Of a DNA stretch of 64,000 nt, positions 10,110 through 19,126 are shown in pieces (the first letter of the stretch is position 1; each line of letters starts with the position of its first letter). The notes below the pieces were generated by a model that was not told where the DNA came from, did not search any database, and saw only the letters and a program-made list of their open reading frames with translations. Source of the DNA: Tardiphaga robiniae (GTDB lineage: Bacteria > Pseudomonadota > Alphaproteobacteria > Rhizobiales > Xanthobacteraceae); NCBI RefSeq assembly GCF_001618955.1, contig NZ_LVYV01000001.1, forward strand, positions 62,001 through 126,000, given 5' to 3'. The translations under genes were made by a program, and so were the position numbers.

Positions 10110-10295
10110 TCAGTGCACCGTTTCGCTGGCCCCGTTTTTGAGACGCTGGATTTCGTCCCTGACCATCAGTTTTCGACGCTTGAGTTCGACGATGCGGAGA
10201 TCGTCGGTAGACAGGTGCACGAGCGCTTCGTGCAATTCGCTTTCGAGAACTTTGTGCTTGCGTTCCAGTTCGACGAGATGCGCCTGTAGTGCCAT
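10110..10295 (-). CDS. DUF465 (YdcH-like) small helical protein
   Basis: A 61-residue protein, nearly all predicted helix, with heptad-like spacing of leucines and a basic cluster (VELKRRKLMVRDEIQRLKNG). This matches the DUF465/YdcH family, whose function is unknown. A second DUF465 gene lies divergently 250 bases away, sharing the LKRRKLxxxDxI pattern. No recognised signal peptide. The family call is fairly safe; a biochemical role cannot be assigned. Confidence 0.85.
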   Translation of the reverse strand: MALQAHLVELERKHKVLESELHEALVHLSTDDLRIVELKRRKLMVRDEIQRLKNGASETVH

Positions 10296-10544
10296 TCGAA
10301 AACTCCTCGGTAGGATTGAACCTCAGGATACGTTCGGTTGGACGATGAATTCTACATGACAGTGGACATCTGTCGATGGGTATTGAAAAGTGTATTTTGA
10401 GTTTCGGGTATCGTCTGAAACGAATCGTGACCTGATTGCGCCGCAAAAACCTGGAACCGGACGGCTTGCGTGGTGCGCCTGCACCGGCGATAGTCATTCT
10501 AGAAATCCCTCGCAAATGACTTGCGAATCCAGTCAGCTAGAAAC

Positions 10545-10751
10545 ATGAACGACGACGAAGATCGCGAACTCCCGTTAGAACTCGCCCGATTGCAGCAGGA
10601 ACATCGCGACCTCGACGCCGCTATCGATGCCTTGCAACATTCACCGGCACCCGATCTTTTACGACTGCAACGGTTGAAGAAGAGGAAGCTTCAACTGAAA
10701 GACCGGATCTCCTTCATCGAAGACCAGATCACCCCGGATATTATTGCCTGA
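10545..10751 (+). CDS. DUF465 (YdcH-like) small helical protein, second copy
   Basis: A 68-residue acidic-to-basic helical protein (MNDDEDRELPLELARLQQEH at the start; RLKKRKLQLKDRISFIEDQI near the end). It belongs to the same DUF465 family as the divergent gene at 10110-10295. The ATG at 10545 was preferred over the TTG eight codons upstream because similar proteins begin with an acidic segment. The 249 bases between the two genes probably contain back-to-back promoters. The function is unknown; a coiled-coil homo- or heterodimer of the two paralogues is a reasonable guess. Confidence 0.78.
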   Translation: MNDDEDRELPLELARLQQEHRDLDAAIDALQHSPAPDLLRLQRLKKRKLQLKDRISFIEDQITPDIIA

Positions 10752-11128
10752 GACAACGCGTCGCGCTGTGGCTGTGGGTTGAAGAACGACCAGGGCTGCG
10801 AACTCAACGCGTGACGATCAATGGATCGGCTTTCTTTGCCTCGCGGTGAATGCAGCGGGCGGAGCGTTGAAACTGGCCCATCATCAAAATCCAGCTTCGC
10901 GACCGGCCGGCATCGCGATGTGGCGCGGCGGAAGTTTGCGCGTGCGCGGCACATCATTCCACGCCTGTTGCTTGTATCGTTCGCCAACATCTTTGCCTGG
11001 ATGGGCTGCGCGAATTGATCGCGATGACGCTCACGCTGGGCGGCCTGACGCCGGCGCAGCGCAAGCCGGCTTCGGCGGATCAAGACGCGCGACGGGAAGA
11101 TCGCCACAGGGCGCCGAACTTGACAAAA
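10752..11128. other. Intergenic stretch without recognised gene
   Basis: About 375 bases lie between the second DUF465 gene and the LexA-box promoter. Short open frames exist on both strands, but none has recognisable domains, good ribosome sites or natural protein composition. It may be a decayed gene or simply a long upstream region. I see no structured RNA in it. Confidence 0.5.
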
Positions 11129-11143
11129 GAACAAAATAAGAAC
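11120..11143 (+). promoter_or_regulatory. Putative LexA (SOS) box with overlapping -35-like element
   Basis: The sequence GAAC-AAAATAA-GAAC at 11129-11143 is an exact match to the alphaproteobacterial LexA box GAAC-N7-GAAC (GTTC-N7-GTTC on the other strand). A TTGACA hexamer sits just upstream at 11120-11125, so bound LexA would cover the promoter spacer. The start of the small gene downstream is 38 bases away. The match is by eye; binding is inferred. Confidence 0.65.
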
Positions 11144-11181
11144 AAACTTGCGCCGAGATCAATCGACTCGTGAGGGGCGCC

Positions 11182-11433
11182 ATGGCCGATATCACCTATT
11201 ATGTCGCACTGCCCTTCCTGCACGACGACTCTGGTTCGCCGGCCGCCGGTGCTGCCGAAGAATGTCAGAGCGCGTCCGGCGCCATCCGCCGCGCCGAACT
11301 ATTGTCCCGTGCGCCGGGCTCGATCGGCGCACTGGCCTTCAGCCGCACCGGCGATCCGATGATCGGCGAGTTCGGCGACGCCCAGGTGATCCGCGCCTTT
11401 GGCGAAGTGCCAAGCGACCTCAGCGCATTGTAA
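11182..11433 (+). CDS. Conserved-looking hypothetical protein, candidate SOS-regulated gene
   Basis: An 83-residue protein (MADITYYVALPFLHDD at the start) with no domain I recognise. The ATG at 11182 has an AGGGG ribosome site five bases upstream; a GTG four codons earlier is the alternative. Composition is normal for the genome, soluble and slightly acidic. Its only strong clue is the LexA box 38 bases upstream, which suggests induction by DNA damage. It converges with the diguanylate cyclase gene, separated by 26 bases. It does not resemble ImuA, ImuB, DinB or cell-division inhibitors that I know. Confidence 0.6.
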   Translation: MADITYYVALPFLHDDSGSPAAGAAEECQSASGAIRRAELLSRAPGSIGALAFSRTGDPMIGEFGDAQVIRAFGEVPSDLSAL

Positions 11434-11459
11434 GGGCGCCAACGCCGACGATCGGCTAA

Positions 11460-12122
11460 CTACACTTTCGCACGTCGCGCGGTCTTGCGCACATACATCG
11501 CCTTGTCGGCCTGAACCAACGCGGCTTCACCATCGGCCTCAGGACCCAGCAGTGCGACGCCTGCGGAGGCGCCGGCCGACACGTTGATGTCGCGGAAGAC
11601 GAAAGTGAGCTGGTCGATCGCGGCTTCCAAAACCTGCGCCTTGGCGCGTGCATCAGCCTCGCTGACATTCCACAGCAGCAGCACGAATTCATCACCACCC
11701 AGTCGCCCGATCACGTCGGATGCGCGGACATGCCGCCGGAGCACGCCAACCACAGCCTTGAGCACGATGTCGCCGGCCGCGTGACCGAAGGCGTCGTTGA
11801 TCGGCTTGAGGCGGTCGACATCGAGCACAATCAGTGCACCCGTCGCGCCATAGCGGGCGATGAAGGCCACGGCGCGGGTCAGCTCGCGGGCAAAGCCACG
11901 GCGGTTGAGAATGTCGAGCAGGAAGTCGGTTTCCGCCGAAGCGCGCAATTCGGCAATCTTCGCCTGCGCCTCCGTGAGTTGCACCTCCAGCCGCCGGATC
12001 GTCAGCGCGGCCGCCGGCCCGCGGCTTTTCGGCAGCGACACCAACGCCTTGGAACCGCGCAACGCCAGCTTCATGGAGCGTTTGACCGACTTTGCAGCAG
12101 GCGTTCGGGTTTTCTTTTGCAT
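11460..12122 (-). CDS. Diguanylate cyclase (GGDEF)
   Basis: A 220-residue cytoplasmic protein. A basic N-terminus and a short coiled-coil-like segment (about residues 40-65, [19 protein letters not shown]) lead into a GGDEF domain with intact GGDEF at 142-146. An RxxD inhibitory site (RASD, 133-136) lies exactly five residues before it, so product feedback inhibition is likely. This suggests a genuine cyclic-di-GMP synthase rather than a degenerate one. No sensor domain is visible; the coiled coil may control dimerisation. The start lies 127 bases before the divergent purE start. Confidence 0.92.
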   Translation of the reverse strand: MQKKTRTPAAKSVKRSMKLALRGSKALVSLPKSRGPAAALTIRRLEVQLTEAQAKIAELRASAETDFLLDILNRRGFARELTRAVAFIARYGATGALIVLDVDRLKPINDAFGHAAGDIVLKAVVGVLRRHVRASDVIGRLGGDEFVLLLWNVSEADARAKAQVLEAAIDQLTFVFRDINVSAGASAGVALLGPEADGEAALVQADKAMYVRKTARRAKV

Positions 12123-12248
12123 GGGATTTGTTACAAGGCTTGCCAGTCTTCACCAAGACGAGATCATGTTTGCCACGCTCCTTGCCACGCAAGGGGACGA
12201 CATTGTATTTCCAGCCTATCTTTCTGGATTCGCGAAAGAAAATACGGA

Positions 12249-12737
12249 ATGACCGCGCCCGTCGCCATTATTATGGGAAGCCAGTCGGACTGGGAAACCA
12301 TGCGCCACGCCGCCGAAACGCTGACCGCGCTCGGCGTATCCCATGAGGCGCGCATCGTCTCGGCCCACCGCACGCCGGACCGGCTGGTCGCATTCGCCAA
12401 AGGCGCCAAGGCAGCGGGCTTCCAGATCATCATCGCCGGTGCCGGCGGCGCTGCGCATTTGCCCGGCATGGCCGCGGCGCTGACGGAGCTCCCGGTGTTC
12501 GGCGTGCCCGTGGAATCCAAGGCGCTGTCCGGCGTCGATTCGTTGTATTCGATCGTACAGATGCCGGGCGGCGTGCCCGTCGGCACGCTGGCCATCGGCA
12601 AGCCCGGCGCTATCAATGCGGCACTGCTCGCGGCGAGCGTGCTGGCGCTGCACGACACGGCACTGGCGACAAAGCTCGCCGCCTGGCGCAAGGCGCAGAC
12701 CGATGCCGTGGCTGAAAAGCCGGAAGGTGCGGCGTGA
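12249..12737 (+). CDS. purE: N5-carboxyaminoimidazole ribonucleotide mutase
   Basis: A 162-residue class I PurE. It moves the carboxyl group of N5-CAIR to C4 to give CAIR in purine biosynthesis. The family motifs are plain: [12 protein letters not shown] near the N-terminus binding the phosphate, SAHRTPDR, and [12 protein letters not shown]. The ATG at 12249 gives the usual N-terminal length; the open frame extends far upstream but that part runs antisense to the diguanylate cyclase gene. The stop overlaps the GTG start of purK by three bases, so the two enzymes of the CAIR branch are coupled. Confidence 0.97.
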   Translation: MTAPVAIIMGSQSDWETMRHAAETLTALGVSHEARIVSAHRTPDRLVAFAKGAKAAGFQIIIAGAGGAAHLPGMAAALTELPVFGVPVESKALSGVDSLYSIVQMPGGVPVGTLAIGKPGAINAALLAASVLALHDTALATKLAAWRKAQTDAVAEKPEGAA

Positions 12738-13843
12738 GCGCTGTGGTGACGAAGGTTCTCAAGCCGGGCGATACGATCGGCATTCTCGGTGGCGGCCAGC
12801 TCGGTCGCATGTTGGCGATGTCCGCAGCACGCCTCGGCCTCCGCTGTCAGGTTTTTTCACCGGATCCGGATTCGCCGGCTTTCGATGTGGTGCAGAACGC
12901 AACTTGTGCTGAATATGCAGATGTCGAGGCGCTCGAACTGTTCGCCAGTGATTGCGACGTCATCACCTACGAATTCGAGAACGTGCCGGCCGCCACCGCG
13001 ATGATCCTCGACGCGCGGCGCCCGGTGCTGCCGGCACAGGCCATCCTGCAGACCACGCAGGACCGCCTGGCCGAGAAGGATTTTGTAACGTCACTGGGTA
13101 TCGGCACGGCCGGTTACGCAGGCGTTGCGAATGCTGGCGAGCTTCATGCAGCGGTCAAGAAGATCGGTCTGCCAGCTGTCATCAAGACGCGTCGCTTCGG
13201 TTATGACGGCAAGGGCCAGGCAATCATCCGCGAGGGTGACGATCTCGATCAGGTCTGGAAGGATCTCGGCACCAACTCCGCGATCCTTGAAGCCTTCGTG
13301 CCATTCGAACGCGAGGTCTCGGTCATCGCTGCACGCGGCGCCGACGGCCATGTCGAATGTTTCGAAGTCACCGAAAACGAGCATCGCGATCACATCCTGA
13401 AATTCTCCTATGCGCCCGCGCACATCTCCGACGCGCTTGCCGCGAAGGCACGCGAGATCGCCGAGAAGATCGGCACTGCGCTGGGCTATGTCGGCGTCTT
13501 TGCCGTCGAACTGTTTGTCGTGCCAGGCCCAAAGGACGCCATTGACGGCGCGACGCTTGTCGTGAACGAAATTGCGCCGCGCGTGCACAATTCCGGCCAC
13601 TGGACGCTCGATGGCGCCTCGGTGTCGCAATTCGAACAGCACATCCGCGCCATCGCCGGCTGGCCGCTCGCCAAACCCGTCCGCCACGGCCAGGTCACCA
13701 TGATCAACCTGATCGGCGACGACATTCTCGATTATGGCAAGTGGCTCACCGTCCCCGGCGCCACCGTGCACCTCTATGGCAAGGGCGCACCGAAGCCTGG
13801 CCGCAAGATGGGCCATGTGGTTGAGGTGAAGCCGGCGACGTAA
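12734..13843 (+). CDS. purK: N5-carboxyaminoimidazole ribonucleotide synthase
   Basis: A 369-residue ATP-grasp enzyme that carboxylates AIR with bicarbonate and ATP, the step before PurE. The N-terminal [21 protein letters not shown] binds nucleotide substrate; [20 protein letters not shown] and [14 protein letters not shown] are family signatures. The GTG start at 12734 sits inside the purE stop region (GTGA overlap). A 12-base-pair hairpin covers the stop codon. Length is normal for the family. Confidence 0.97.
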   Translation: MSAVVTKVLKPGDTIGILGGGQLGRMLAMSAARLGLRCQVFSPDPDSPAFDVVQNATCAEYADVEALELFASDCDVITYEFENVPAATAMILDARRPVLPAQAILQTTQDRLAEKDFVTSLGIGTAGYAGVANAGELHAAVKKIGLPAVIKTRRFGYDGKGQAIIREGDDLDQVWKDLGTNSAILEAFVPFEREVSVIAARGADGHVECFEVTENEHRDHILKFSYAPAHISDALAAKAREIAEKIGTALGYVGVFAVELFVVPGPKDAIDGATLVVNEIAPRVHNSGHWTLDGASVSQFEQHIRAIAGWPLAKPVRHGQVTMINLIGDDILDYGKWLTVPGATVHLYGKGAPKPGRKMGHVVEVKPAT

Positions 13844-13859
13844 CGCCGCCGGCTTCACC
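13825..13859. terminator. Hairpin at purK/aqpZ convergent junction
   Basis: GGTGAAGCCGGC (13825-13836) pairs perfectly with GCCGGCTTCACC (13848-13859) around an 11-base loop that includes the purK stop codon. There is no T tract on either side. Placed between convergent genes, it may limit read-through in both directions, but intrinsic termination is not assured. Confidence 0.5.
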
Positions 13860-13869
13860 GCCTCATTCG

Positions 13870-14592
13870 TCAGGTGGCCGACTTACCTTCCACCACACCG
13901 GCGGGCTCGTCACTCAGCCAGCGATAGATCGCGCCGCCGAGAACACCGCCAACCAGCGGCGCCACCCAGAACAGCCACAACTGCTGCAGTGCCCAGCCGC
14001 CGACAAACAATGCCGGCCCGGTGCTGCGCGCCGGATTCACCGACGTGTTGGTGACTGGAATGCTGACGAGGTGGATCATCACCAGCGCAAGCCCGATCGC
14101 CAGCGGCGCGAAGCCCGCAGGCGCCTTGCCATGTGTGGAGCCCATGATGATGAACAGGAACATCATGGTCATCACCACTTCCATGATGAAGCCCGCCACC
14201 ATGCTGTATTTGCCGGGCGAATGATCGCCGTAGCCGTTCGAGGCAAAGCCCTTGGCAAGATCGAAACCGGCAGCGCCGCTGGCGATGACATACAACACGG
14301 CCGCCCCCGCTATCGCACCGACGACCTGCGCAATCACATAAGGGAGAATCTGGCCGGCGGGAAAACGTCCACCCGCCGCAAGGCCCACGGTGACCGCAGG
14401 ATTGAGATGGCAGCCCGAAACGTGGCCGATGGCATAGGCCATGGTCACGACGCTGAGGCCGAAGGCGAGCGAGACCCCGACGAGACCGATACCAACCTGC
14501 GGAAATGCTGCCGCGATTACGGCACTGCCGCAGCCTGCAAATGTGAGCCAAAAGGTGCCGATCAGTTCGGCCGCGTATTTTTTCCCATTCAT
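13870..14592 (-). CDS. aqpZ: Aquaporin Z
   Basis: A 240-residue inner-membrane water channel with six predicted membrane segments. Both half-helix motifs are present: HLNPAVT in the first half and [10 protein letters not shown] in the second. The start ATG at 14592 has a GGAGAG ribosome site and gives the usual [16 protein letters not shown] beginning; a longer upstream open frame lacks family similarity. The aromatic/arginine filter with arginine after the second NPA (NPAR) fits a water-selective channel rather than a glycerol facilitator. It stands alone, divergent from rpsU. Confidence 0.96.
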   Translation of the reverse strand: MNGKKYAAELIGTFWLTFAGCGSAVIAAAFPQVGIGLVGVSLAFGLSVVTMAYAIGHVSGCHLNPAVTVGLAAGGRFPAGQILPYVIAQVVGAIAGAAVLYVIASGAAGFDLAKGFASNGYGDHSPGKYSMVAGFIMEVVMTMMFLFIIMGSTHGKAPAGFAPLAIGLALVMIHLVSIPVTNTSVNPARSTGPALFVGGWALQQLWLFWVAPLVGGVLGGAIYRWLSDEPAGVVEGKSAT

Positions 14593-14874
14593 GATGCTCT
14601 CCGGTCGTAATCGGCGTCCCGGCTGAGTCGCCGCGGGAATTATGCGTCCGTGCTCCAATACCTGTCGAGACAGGGAACCTGCCCTATCCCCACCCGAGAA
14701 AATTCGAAAAAACACGCTATTTTCCCGGCCCAAGAGGTTAAAATGACGGCGCCGCAAGGTGGACATTCACCATTTCATCTGGTACATCGGCGCCCTTGAG
14801 GTTAAGGGCATGGCTTTTGTCGGCCCTTCGCTTTACCGAAATTCAAATCCGATCAATTGAAAAGAGGATGCCGC

Positions 14875-15171
14875 GTGCAGGTTCTCGTTCGCGATAATAA
14901 CGTCGATCAGGCTCTCAAGGCGCTGAAGAAGAAGATGCAGCGTGAGGGTATTTTCCGCGAGATGAAGCTCCGCGGTCACTACGAGAAGCCCTCTGAGAAG
15001 AAGGCTCGCGAGAAGGCTGAGGCCGTGCGTCGCGCACGCAAGCTGGCTCGCAAGAAGCTGCAGCGCGAAGGCCTGCTGCCGATGAAGCCGAAGCCGGTGT
15101 TCGGCGCGGGTCCTGGCGCCGATCGTGGCGGCCGTCCCGGCGCAGGCGCTGCTCCGCGCACACCGCGCTAA
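14875..15171 (+). CDS. rpsU: 30S ribosomal protein S21
   Basis: A 98-residue S21, longer than the about 70 residues of the core family because of a Pro/Gly/Arg-rich tail (after [13 protein letters not shown]) typical of Rhizobiales. The start is GTG at 14875 with an AAGAGG ribosome site; the protein then begins [17 protein letters not shown], exactly the family start. Earlier in-frame starts would add unrelated residues. S21 helps initiate translation on the small subunit. It is monocistronic, with a strong terminator 24 bases after the stop. Confidence 0.96.
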   Translation: MQVLVRDNNVDQALKALKKKMQREGIFREMKLRGHYEKPSEKKAREKAEAVRRARKLARKKLQREGLLPMKPKPVFGAGPGADRGGRPGAGAAPRTPR

Positions 15172-15194
15172 ATTCGCGTCATCATTTGAGTTCG

Positions 15195-15227
15195 ATAACG
15201 CGGGCCCAAGCCCGCGTTATTTTTTTT
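15195..15227 (+). terminator. Intrinsic terminator of rpsU
   Basis: ATAACGCGGGC (15195-15205) and GCCCGCGTTAT (15210-15220) form a perfect 11-base-pair stem with a CCAA loop, followed directly by seven Ts (15221-15227). This is a textbook rho-independent terminator for rpsU. Confidence 0.95.
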
Positions 15228-15341
15228 GCGCAGTTGCTTTTGCGCGAGCTACTCCCTTGGCGCGCTGGTCTTGATCAGGTGCATTTTGCCCGATGTCGCG
15301 CTACCAATAGGTCATTGGTCGCTGCGTGAGATTTGCCCTGC

Positions 15342-16001
15342 ATGGAATGTCCCGTCCGCAAGTGCTCGTCCCGCTTCGGCGCCCGCGGCCTTACCGCGAT
15401 TGCCCTTGTCGTTGCGGGTCTGTGCGGCACCGGATGCTCGTTCAACCTGTCGTCACTGACACCCGGGTCTGACAAGGACGAACCGAAGACGACGGCTCTG
15501 GCGCCCCCGCCGCCCGCGAATGCCGGCAAGACCAATCCGCAGGATGCACAGATCCACGCTGCACGCGCGCAGGCGCTCGCACAATCCGGCAAGCCCGATG
15601 ACGCGCTGCTGGCCTTCAGTCAGGCACTCGACCTCGATCCGCACAGTGCGCAGACCTTCTACCAACGCGGGCTGCTTTATCAGTCCGAGAAGAAGTATGA
15701 ATTCGCCATCGCGGATTTTACGTCAGCCAACGGCCTGACGCCGCAGCAGGCGGATCCCCTGCTCGGCCGCGCGCAATGCTATCTCGCCCTCGGCAAAAAC
15801 CAGGAAGCCGCAGCGGATCTCGACGAGGCTTCGCAGGTGGCACCGGGCAATGCGCAGGTCTGGCTGACCCGCGGCGCGACCTATGAGAAGCTTGGCGACA
15901 GGGCCAGGGCTGCGGACTCCTACAGCCGCGCTGTCGCACTCCGTCCGAAGGACAACGCCGCGCGGAGCGGCCTCGCCCGCACGGGTGGACGCGCGGGCTA
16001 G
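15342..16001 (+). CDS. Tetratricopeptide-repeat lipoprotein
   Basis: From the ATG at 15342 the protein has 219 residues. A basic N-terminus and hydrophobic stretch (LTAIALVVAGLCGTGC) end in a lipobox-like LCGTGC, so the mature protein should be lipid-anchored. After a Pro/Ala-rich linker come about four TPR units (for example AQALAQSGKPDDALLAFSQALDLDP and TFYQRGLLYQSEKKYEFAIADFTSAN). TPR proteins act as docking scaffolds; the partner is not shown. A TTG three codons upstream is an alternative start. It converges with the next gene. Confidence 0.82.
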   Translation: MECPVRKCSSRFGARGLTAIALVVAGLCGTGCSFNLSSLTPGSDKDEPKTTALAPPPPANAGKTNPQDAQIHAARAQALAQSGKPDDALLAFSQALDLDPHSAQTFYQRGLLYQSEKKYEFAIADFTSANGLTPQQADPLLGRAQCYLALGKNQEAAADLDEASQVAPGNAQVWLTRGATYEKLGDRARAADSYSRAVALRPKDNAARSGLARTGGRAG

Positions 16002-16085
16002 CTAAAGCTGGCAAGGGTCAGGCTGATAGCAATACGGCGTCGCCCTGCATACGTGAGAGCAACGCTCGGACGATCCACGCTTCCC

Positions 16086-16925
16086 TTAGCGCTCGAACGG
16101 GCGCGGAATCACCGAATTGAACACCGACTTTGCCGCAGACAGCACGTCTTCGGCCACGTTAGTGCGCTCAGATCGCGGTGTGCCAGCAGCATCCGCCTGC
16201 AGGTCCATCGGCTGCGGTGCCGGGATCTCGCCGGGCGGACGCATGCGCCGCGCTTCGGAACGCTCAGAGTGCGGCGAAGGCATAGGATCGAACTTCTCGA
16301 CGCTTGGCGTCGCCACCACGATCGGCGGCGGCAGCTGCTGCATCGACGGAGGGGAAACAGTCCGTGCGGCTTCCTGCACCCGCGGCGCCTCCGGTGCACG
16401 CGGAGTCTCAAGCGCACGGGCAGCTTCCTGGGGTCGCGGTTCGCTGCGGTTCAGGCGCTCGATGGCAGCACGGGCGAGATCGTTGGCGTCGCGGCGTTCA
16501 TCCGCGCTGGCATTCGCCGCCGGCGCGGTGCCCACGGTGGCAAGGACGGGCGCAGGCGCGGCCGGAGCCGGCGCGGGTTTGGCAGCTGCCTTCTCGCGCA
16601 ATGCCGGCTGATGGCGGCGCGGCTCGGGTGTCGTGGCCGCCTCAGGCTTTTCGATGCTGGCCTTCTCGACCACCGGCTTGTCGCCGGCCTTGGCCGGGGC
16701 CGATTCGGGCAGATTGGCGAGGTCGGCAGAATTCTCGGCGGGCTTGGCTGTCGCTGCCTTGGTGTCAGGCTTCGGCTCGGCAGGCGTCGATGCGACAGCC
16801 GCAGCGGGCCGATCCGGGCTCGCCTTCGGGATGATGTAGTGATTGACGATATAGGCACCCACGATCGTCGCCAGAATCGATGGCAAGATATCGATGGTGA
16901 ACTTCGAGAGATACTTGTGCAGCAT
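16086..16925 (-). CDS. Proline/alanine-rich single-pass membrane protein, unknown function
   Basis: A 279-residue protein from the ATG at 16925, which has an AAGAGG ribosome site. A single membrane segment lies near the N-terminus (about residues 8-31, within KFTIDILPSILATIVGAYIVNHYI). The rest is low complexity, rich in Ala, Pro, Glu and Arg, with PEP/EAPRV-like repeats and no fold I recognise. It ends in a short ordered-looking stretch (EDVLSAAKSVFNSVIPRPFE). Such architecture fits a spacer protein spanning the periplasm, but that is inference. An in-frame upstream extension of 20 residues is unlikely. Confidence 0.7.
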   Translation of the reverse strand: MLHKYLSKFTIDILPSILATIVGAYIVNHYIIPKASPDRPAAAVASTPAEPKPDTKAATAKPAENSADLANLPESAPAKAGDKPVVEKASIEKPEAATTPEPRRHQPALREKAAAKPAPAPAAPAPVLATVGTAPAANASADERRDANDLARAAIERLNRSEPRPQEAARALETPRAPEAPRVQEAARTVSPPSMQQLPPPIVVATPSVEKFDPMPSPHSERSEARRMRPPGEIPAPQPMDLQADAAGTPRSERTNVAEDVLSAAKSVFNSVIPRPFER

Positions 16926-17091
16926 GGACCGGCCTCTTCCGCAAGCTGCTTCATGCTGGGAGTTTGAGGCTGATTCAGGGATCAATCGCGACGGATCGAA
17001 GGCAAAGTTCCAATCCGTCGCATTGAATTGTTTCAGGTGGTCCTCAGCAGGCTAAACACAATGAACCGGCAGCCGCTGGAGGCAGATAAGG

Positions 17092-17379
17092 TTAAGCTTT
17101 CTTAACCTCGACCTCGAGAAACACGATTTCCTTGTCGGTTTCATTCAGAACGTCATGCTCGACGCCTGCCTTGCGGAAATAGGATTTGCCGGTCGTGATC
17201 GGCGCCTGCGAGCGGGTGCCGTCCGGCGCAACGATGGTCATCACGCTCGTGGTGATCGGAACGATCACATAGTCCATCCCATGGGTGTGGTGACCAGTCG
17301 CCGCGCCAGGCGCGAGTCGCCATTCGGTGACGCGAACTTCGGGCGTGTCCTGCTGAACGTCGGACTGGGCAGCGAGCAT
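17092..17379 (-). CDS. Small cupin-domain protein
   Basis: A 95-residue single-domain cupin. The metal-binding motif GHHTHGMDYVIVP with histidines in the usual first cupin box is visible, and the second box follows in KSYFRKAGVEHDVLNE. The ATG at 17379 was chosen for its GGAG ribosome site nine bases upstream; a GTG at 17403, overlapping the antiporter stop as GTGA, is the alternative and would add eight residues. It lies directly downstream of the ChaA-type antiporter on the same strand and is probably co-transcribed. The substrate or ligand is unknown. Confidence 0.82.
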   Translation of the reverse strand: MLAAQSDVQQDTPEVRVTEWRLAPGAATGHHTHGMDYVIVPITTSVMTIVAPDGTRSQAPITTGKSYFRKAGVEHDVLNETDKEIVFLEVEVKKA

Positions 17380-17399
17380 CGTCTCATTCTCCAAAGTGG

Positions 17400-18500
17400 T
17401 CACGGCACAAACACCATGAAGATGAATACCGCAAACACCACCAAATGGACCAGCCCGAACAGGATGTTCGTGCGCCCGGTGCCAAAGGTCAGCATGCTCA
17501 GCACGAAGGTCATCACCAGCAGCACCATCTTCTGCGCACTGAGACCGAGCACCAGTTCCTTGTCTAACGCATAGGCCGCCACTGCAACCGCAGGGATCGT
17601 CAGTCCGATGGTGGCGAGCGATGAACCAAGTGCGAGGTTGATGCTCTTCTGCAGATCGTTGCCACGCGCGGCAGAAATGGCGGCGACGCTTTCCGGCAGC
17701 AAGATCAGCAGCGCCACGAGGATACCGGCAAAGGCTTCCGGCGCGCCGATCCGTTCAATGCCGGCATCTACCACCAGCGAGAATTTCTTCGCCAGCAGCA
17801 CCACCGCCAGCAACGAGACCAGCAGCAAAATGGCGCTGATGGCCAGAAGACGGTTGGAAACATGCCCGCCTGCGGCACCTTCGCTACTTCCGTCTGCGAC
17901 GAAGTAATCCTGATGTCGGATGGTCTGTGTGTAGAGAAACACCGCATAGAGCATGATGGTGGCGACGCTGACAAAAGCGAGCTGTGCGTTCGAATAGAAA
18001 GGTCCCGGAGTGGTCAGGGTGTAATTCGGCAGGATTAGCGTGATCGTCGCCATCACAATCAGTACGCTGAGATAAATATTCGACCCCGTGACCTGAAAAT
18101 CCTGCTCTCGGTAACGTAACCCTCCGACGAGGATGCAGATGCCAACCAGACCGTTGCAAACGATCATCACCACCGCGAAGACGGTATCGCGCGCCAGTGT
18201 CGGAACGGCCTTGTCACCCAGCATGATGGAGGCGATCAGCGCCACCTCGATGATGGTCACGGCCAGTGTCAGCAACAGCGTGCCGAACGGTTCGCCGATC
18301 TTGTGTGCGATGACTTCGGCATGATGCACGGCGGCGAACACCGTGCCGAACAGGATGACCAGCAGAACAACCGCGAACACAATGCCAGCAGTCGTCTCCG
18401 TGAATCCGATCCCGAGCGAAGGAATCGACGTCGCGATAAAAAGCAGAACGGCCAACGTGGGGAAAATCCAGGACGATCTGGGCATGGGATGTGCTGACAT
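17400..18500 (-). CDS. Calcium(sodium)/proton antiporter, ChaA-type
   Basis: A 366-residue inner-membrane cation antiporter of the CaCA superfamily with about eleven membrane segments. Two inverted repeats carry the acidic motifs: HKIGEPFGTLLLTLAVTIIEVALI in the first half and LPESVAAISAARGNDLQKSINLALGSSLATIGL in the second. The ATG at 18500 (MSAHPMPRSSW) was chosen because an upstream extension of 34 residues looks unlike the family. It resembles ChaA, which exports Ca2+ or Na+/K+ in exchange for protons under alkaline or salt stress. A cupin gene follows it. Confidence 0.88.
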   Translation of the reverse strand: MSAHPMPRSSWIFPTLAVLLFIATSIPSLGIGFTETTAGIVFAVVLLVILFGTVFAAVHHAEVIAHKIGEPFGTLLLTLAVTIIEVALIASIMLGDKAVPTLARDTVFAVVMIVCNGLVGICILVGGLRYREQDFQVTGSNIYLSVLIVMATITLILPNYTLTTPGPFYSNAQLAFVSVATIMLYAVFLYTQTIRHQDYFVADGSSEGAAGGHVSNRLLAISAILLLVSLLAVVLLAKKFSLVVDAGIERIGAPEAFAGILVALLILLPESVAAISAARGNDLQKSINLALGSSLATIGLTIPAVAVAAYALDKELVLGLSAQKMVLLVMTFVLSMLTFGTGRTNILFGLVHLVVFAVFIFMVFVP

Positions 18501-18672
18501 CAAGCAAGTGTCCTGATTGAAAACGGGTTCGGCAGCAAGCGACACGCCGCCATTGCAGACCCACAAGAGCGATTGCGCGGCAGGGTCATGCCGTCTCGCC
18601 AAACTGCATATGATGCGTATAGTTGCGTATCACCTGAAGGTGAGTTTGCAAGAAACCGGGAGAGGAAGCGAG

Positions 18673-19065
18673 ATGTTTTCACATGTCATGATCGGCACCA
18701 ACGACCTCGAAGCCGCGAAGTCGTTTTATGACAAGCTGCTCGGCACACTGGGCGTCCCGCCCGGCGCCGTCGATCGCCACCGGGTTTTCTACCGCACCAA
18801 AACCGGCACTTTCTCGGTGTCGAAGCCGATCAATGGCGAGCCGGCCACGCCCGCCAACGGCGGCACCATCGGCTTTCTCGCCAAATCGCAGGACGAAGCC
18901 GAAGCCTGGCACGCCGCCGGCATCGCCAATGGCGCCACCACCTGCGAAGAGCCGCCGGGCATCCGCGAAGGTGGCGTGAAGCTCTATCTCGCCTATCTCA
19001 GGGATCCCGATGGCAACAAGCTGTGCGCGCTATATCGCTTGCCGAAAGAGGATGCTGCGAGCTGA
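18673..19065 (+). CDS. VOC (glyoxalase/bleomycin-resistance) family protein
   Basis: A 130-residue single-domain VOC protein: FSHVMIGTNDLEAAKSFYDKLLGTLG at the N-terminus and the closing YLAYLRDPDGNKLCALYR at the C-terminus are typical. Members bind a divalent metal through His/Glu residues across a paired fold; the function here is not defined. The ATG at 18673 follows an AGGAAG ribosome site. A hairpin terminator lies just after the stop. The upstream 172 bases separate it from the divergent antiporter. Confidence 0.86.
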   Translation: MFSHVMIGTNDLEAAKSFYDKLLGTLGVPPGAVDRHRVFYRTKTGTFSVSKPINGEPATPANGGTIGFLAKSQDEAEAWHAAGIANGATTCEEPPGIREGGVKLYLAYLRDPDGNKLCALYRLPKEDAAS

Positions 19066-19078
19066 CCTTCCAAACGGA

Positions 19079-19105
19079 AAACGCCCGGCTTGTAGCCGGG
19101 CGTTT
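19079..19105. terminator. Bidirectional hairpin between VOC gene and pntB
   Basis: AAACGCCCGGCT (19079-19090) and AGCCGGGCGTTT (19094-19105) form a perfect 12-base-pair stem with a TGT loop. Arms ending in AAA/TTT give short T tracts on both strands, fitting a shared terminator for the convergent VOC and pnt genes. Confidence 0.85.
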
Positions 19106-19126
19106 AATGAGATCCATGCGGGCCAG

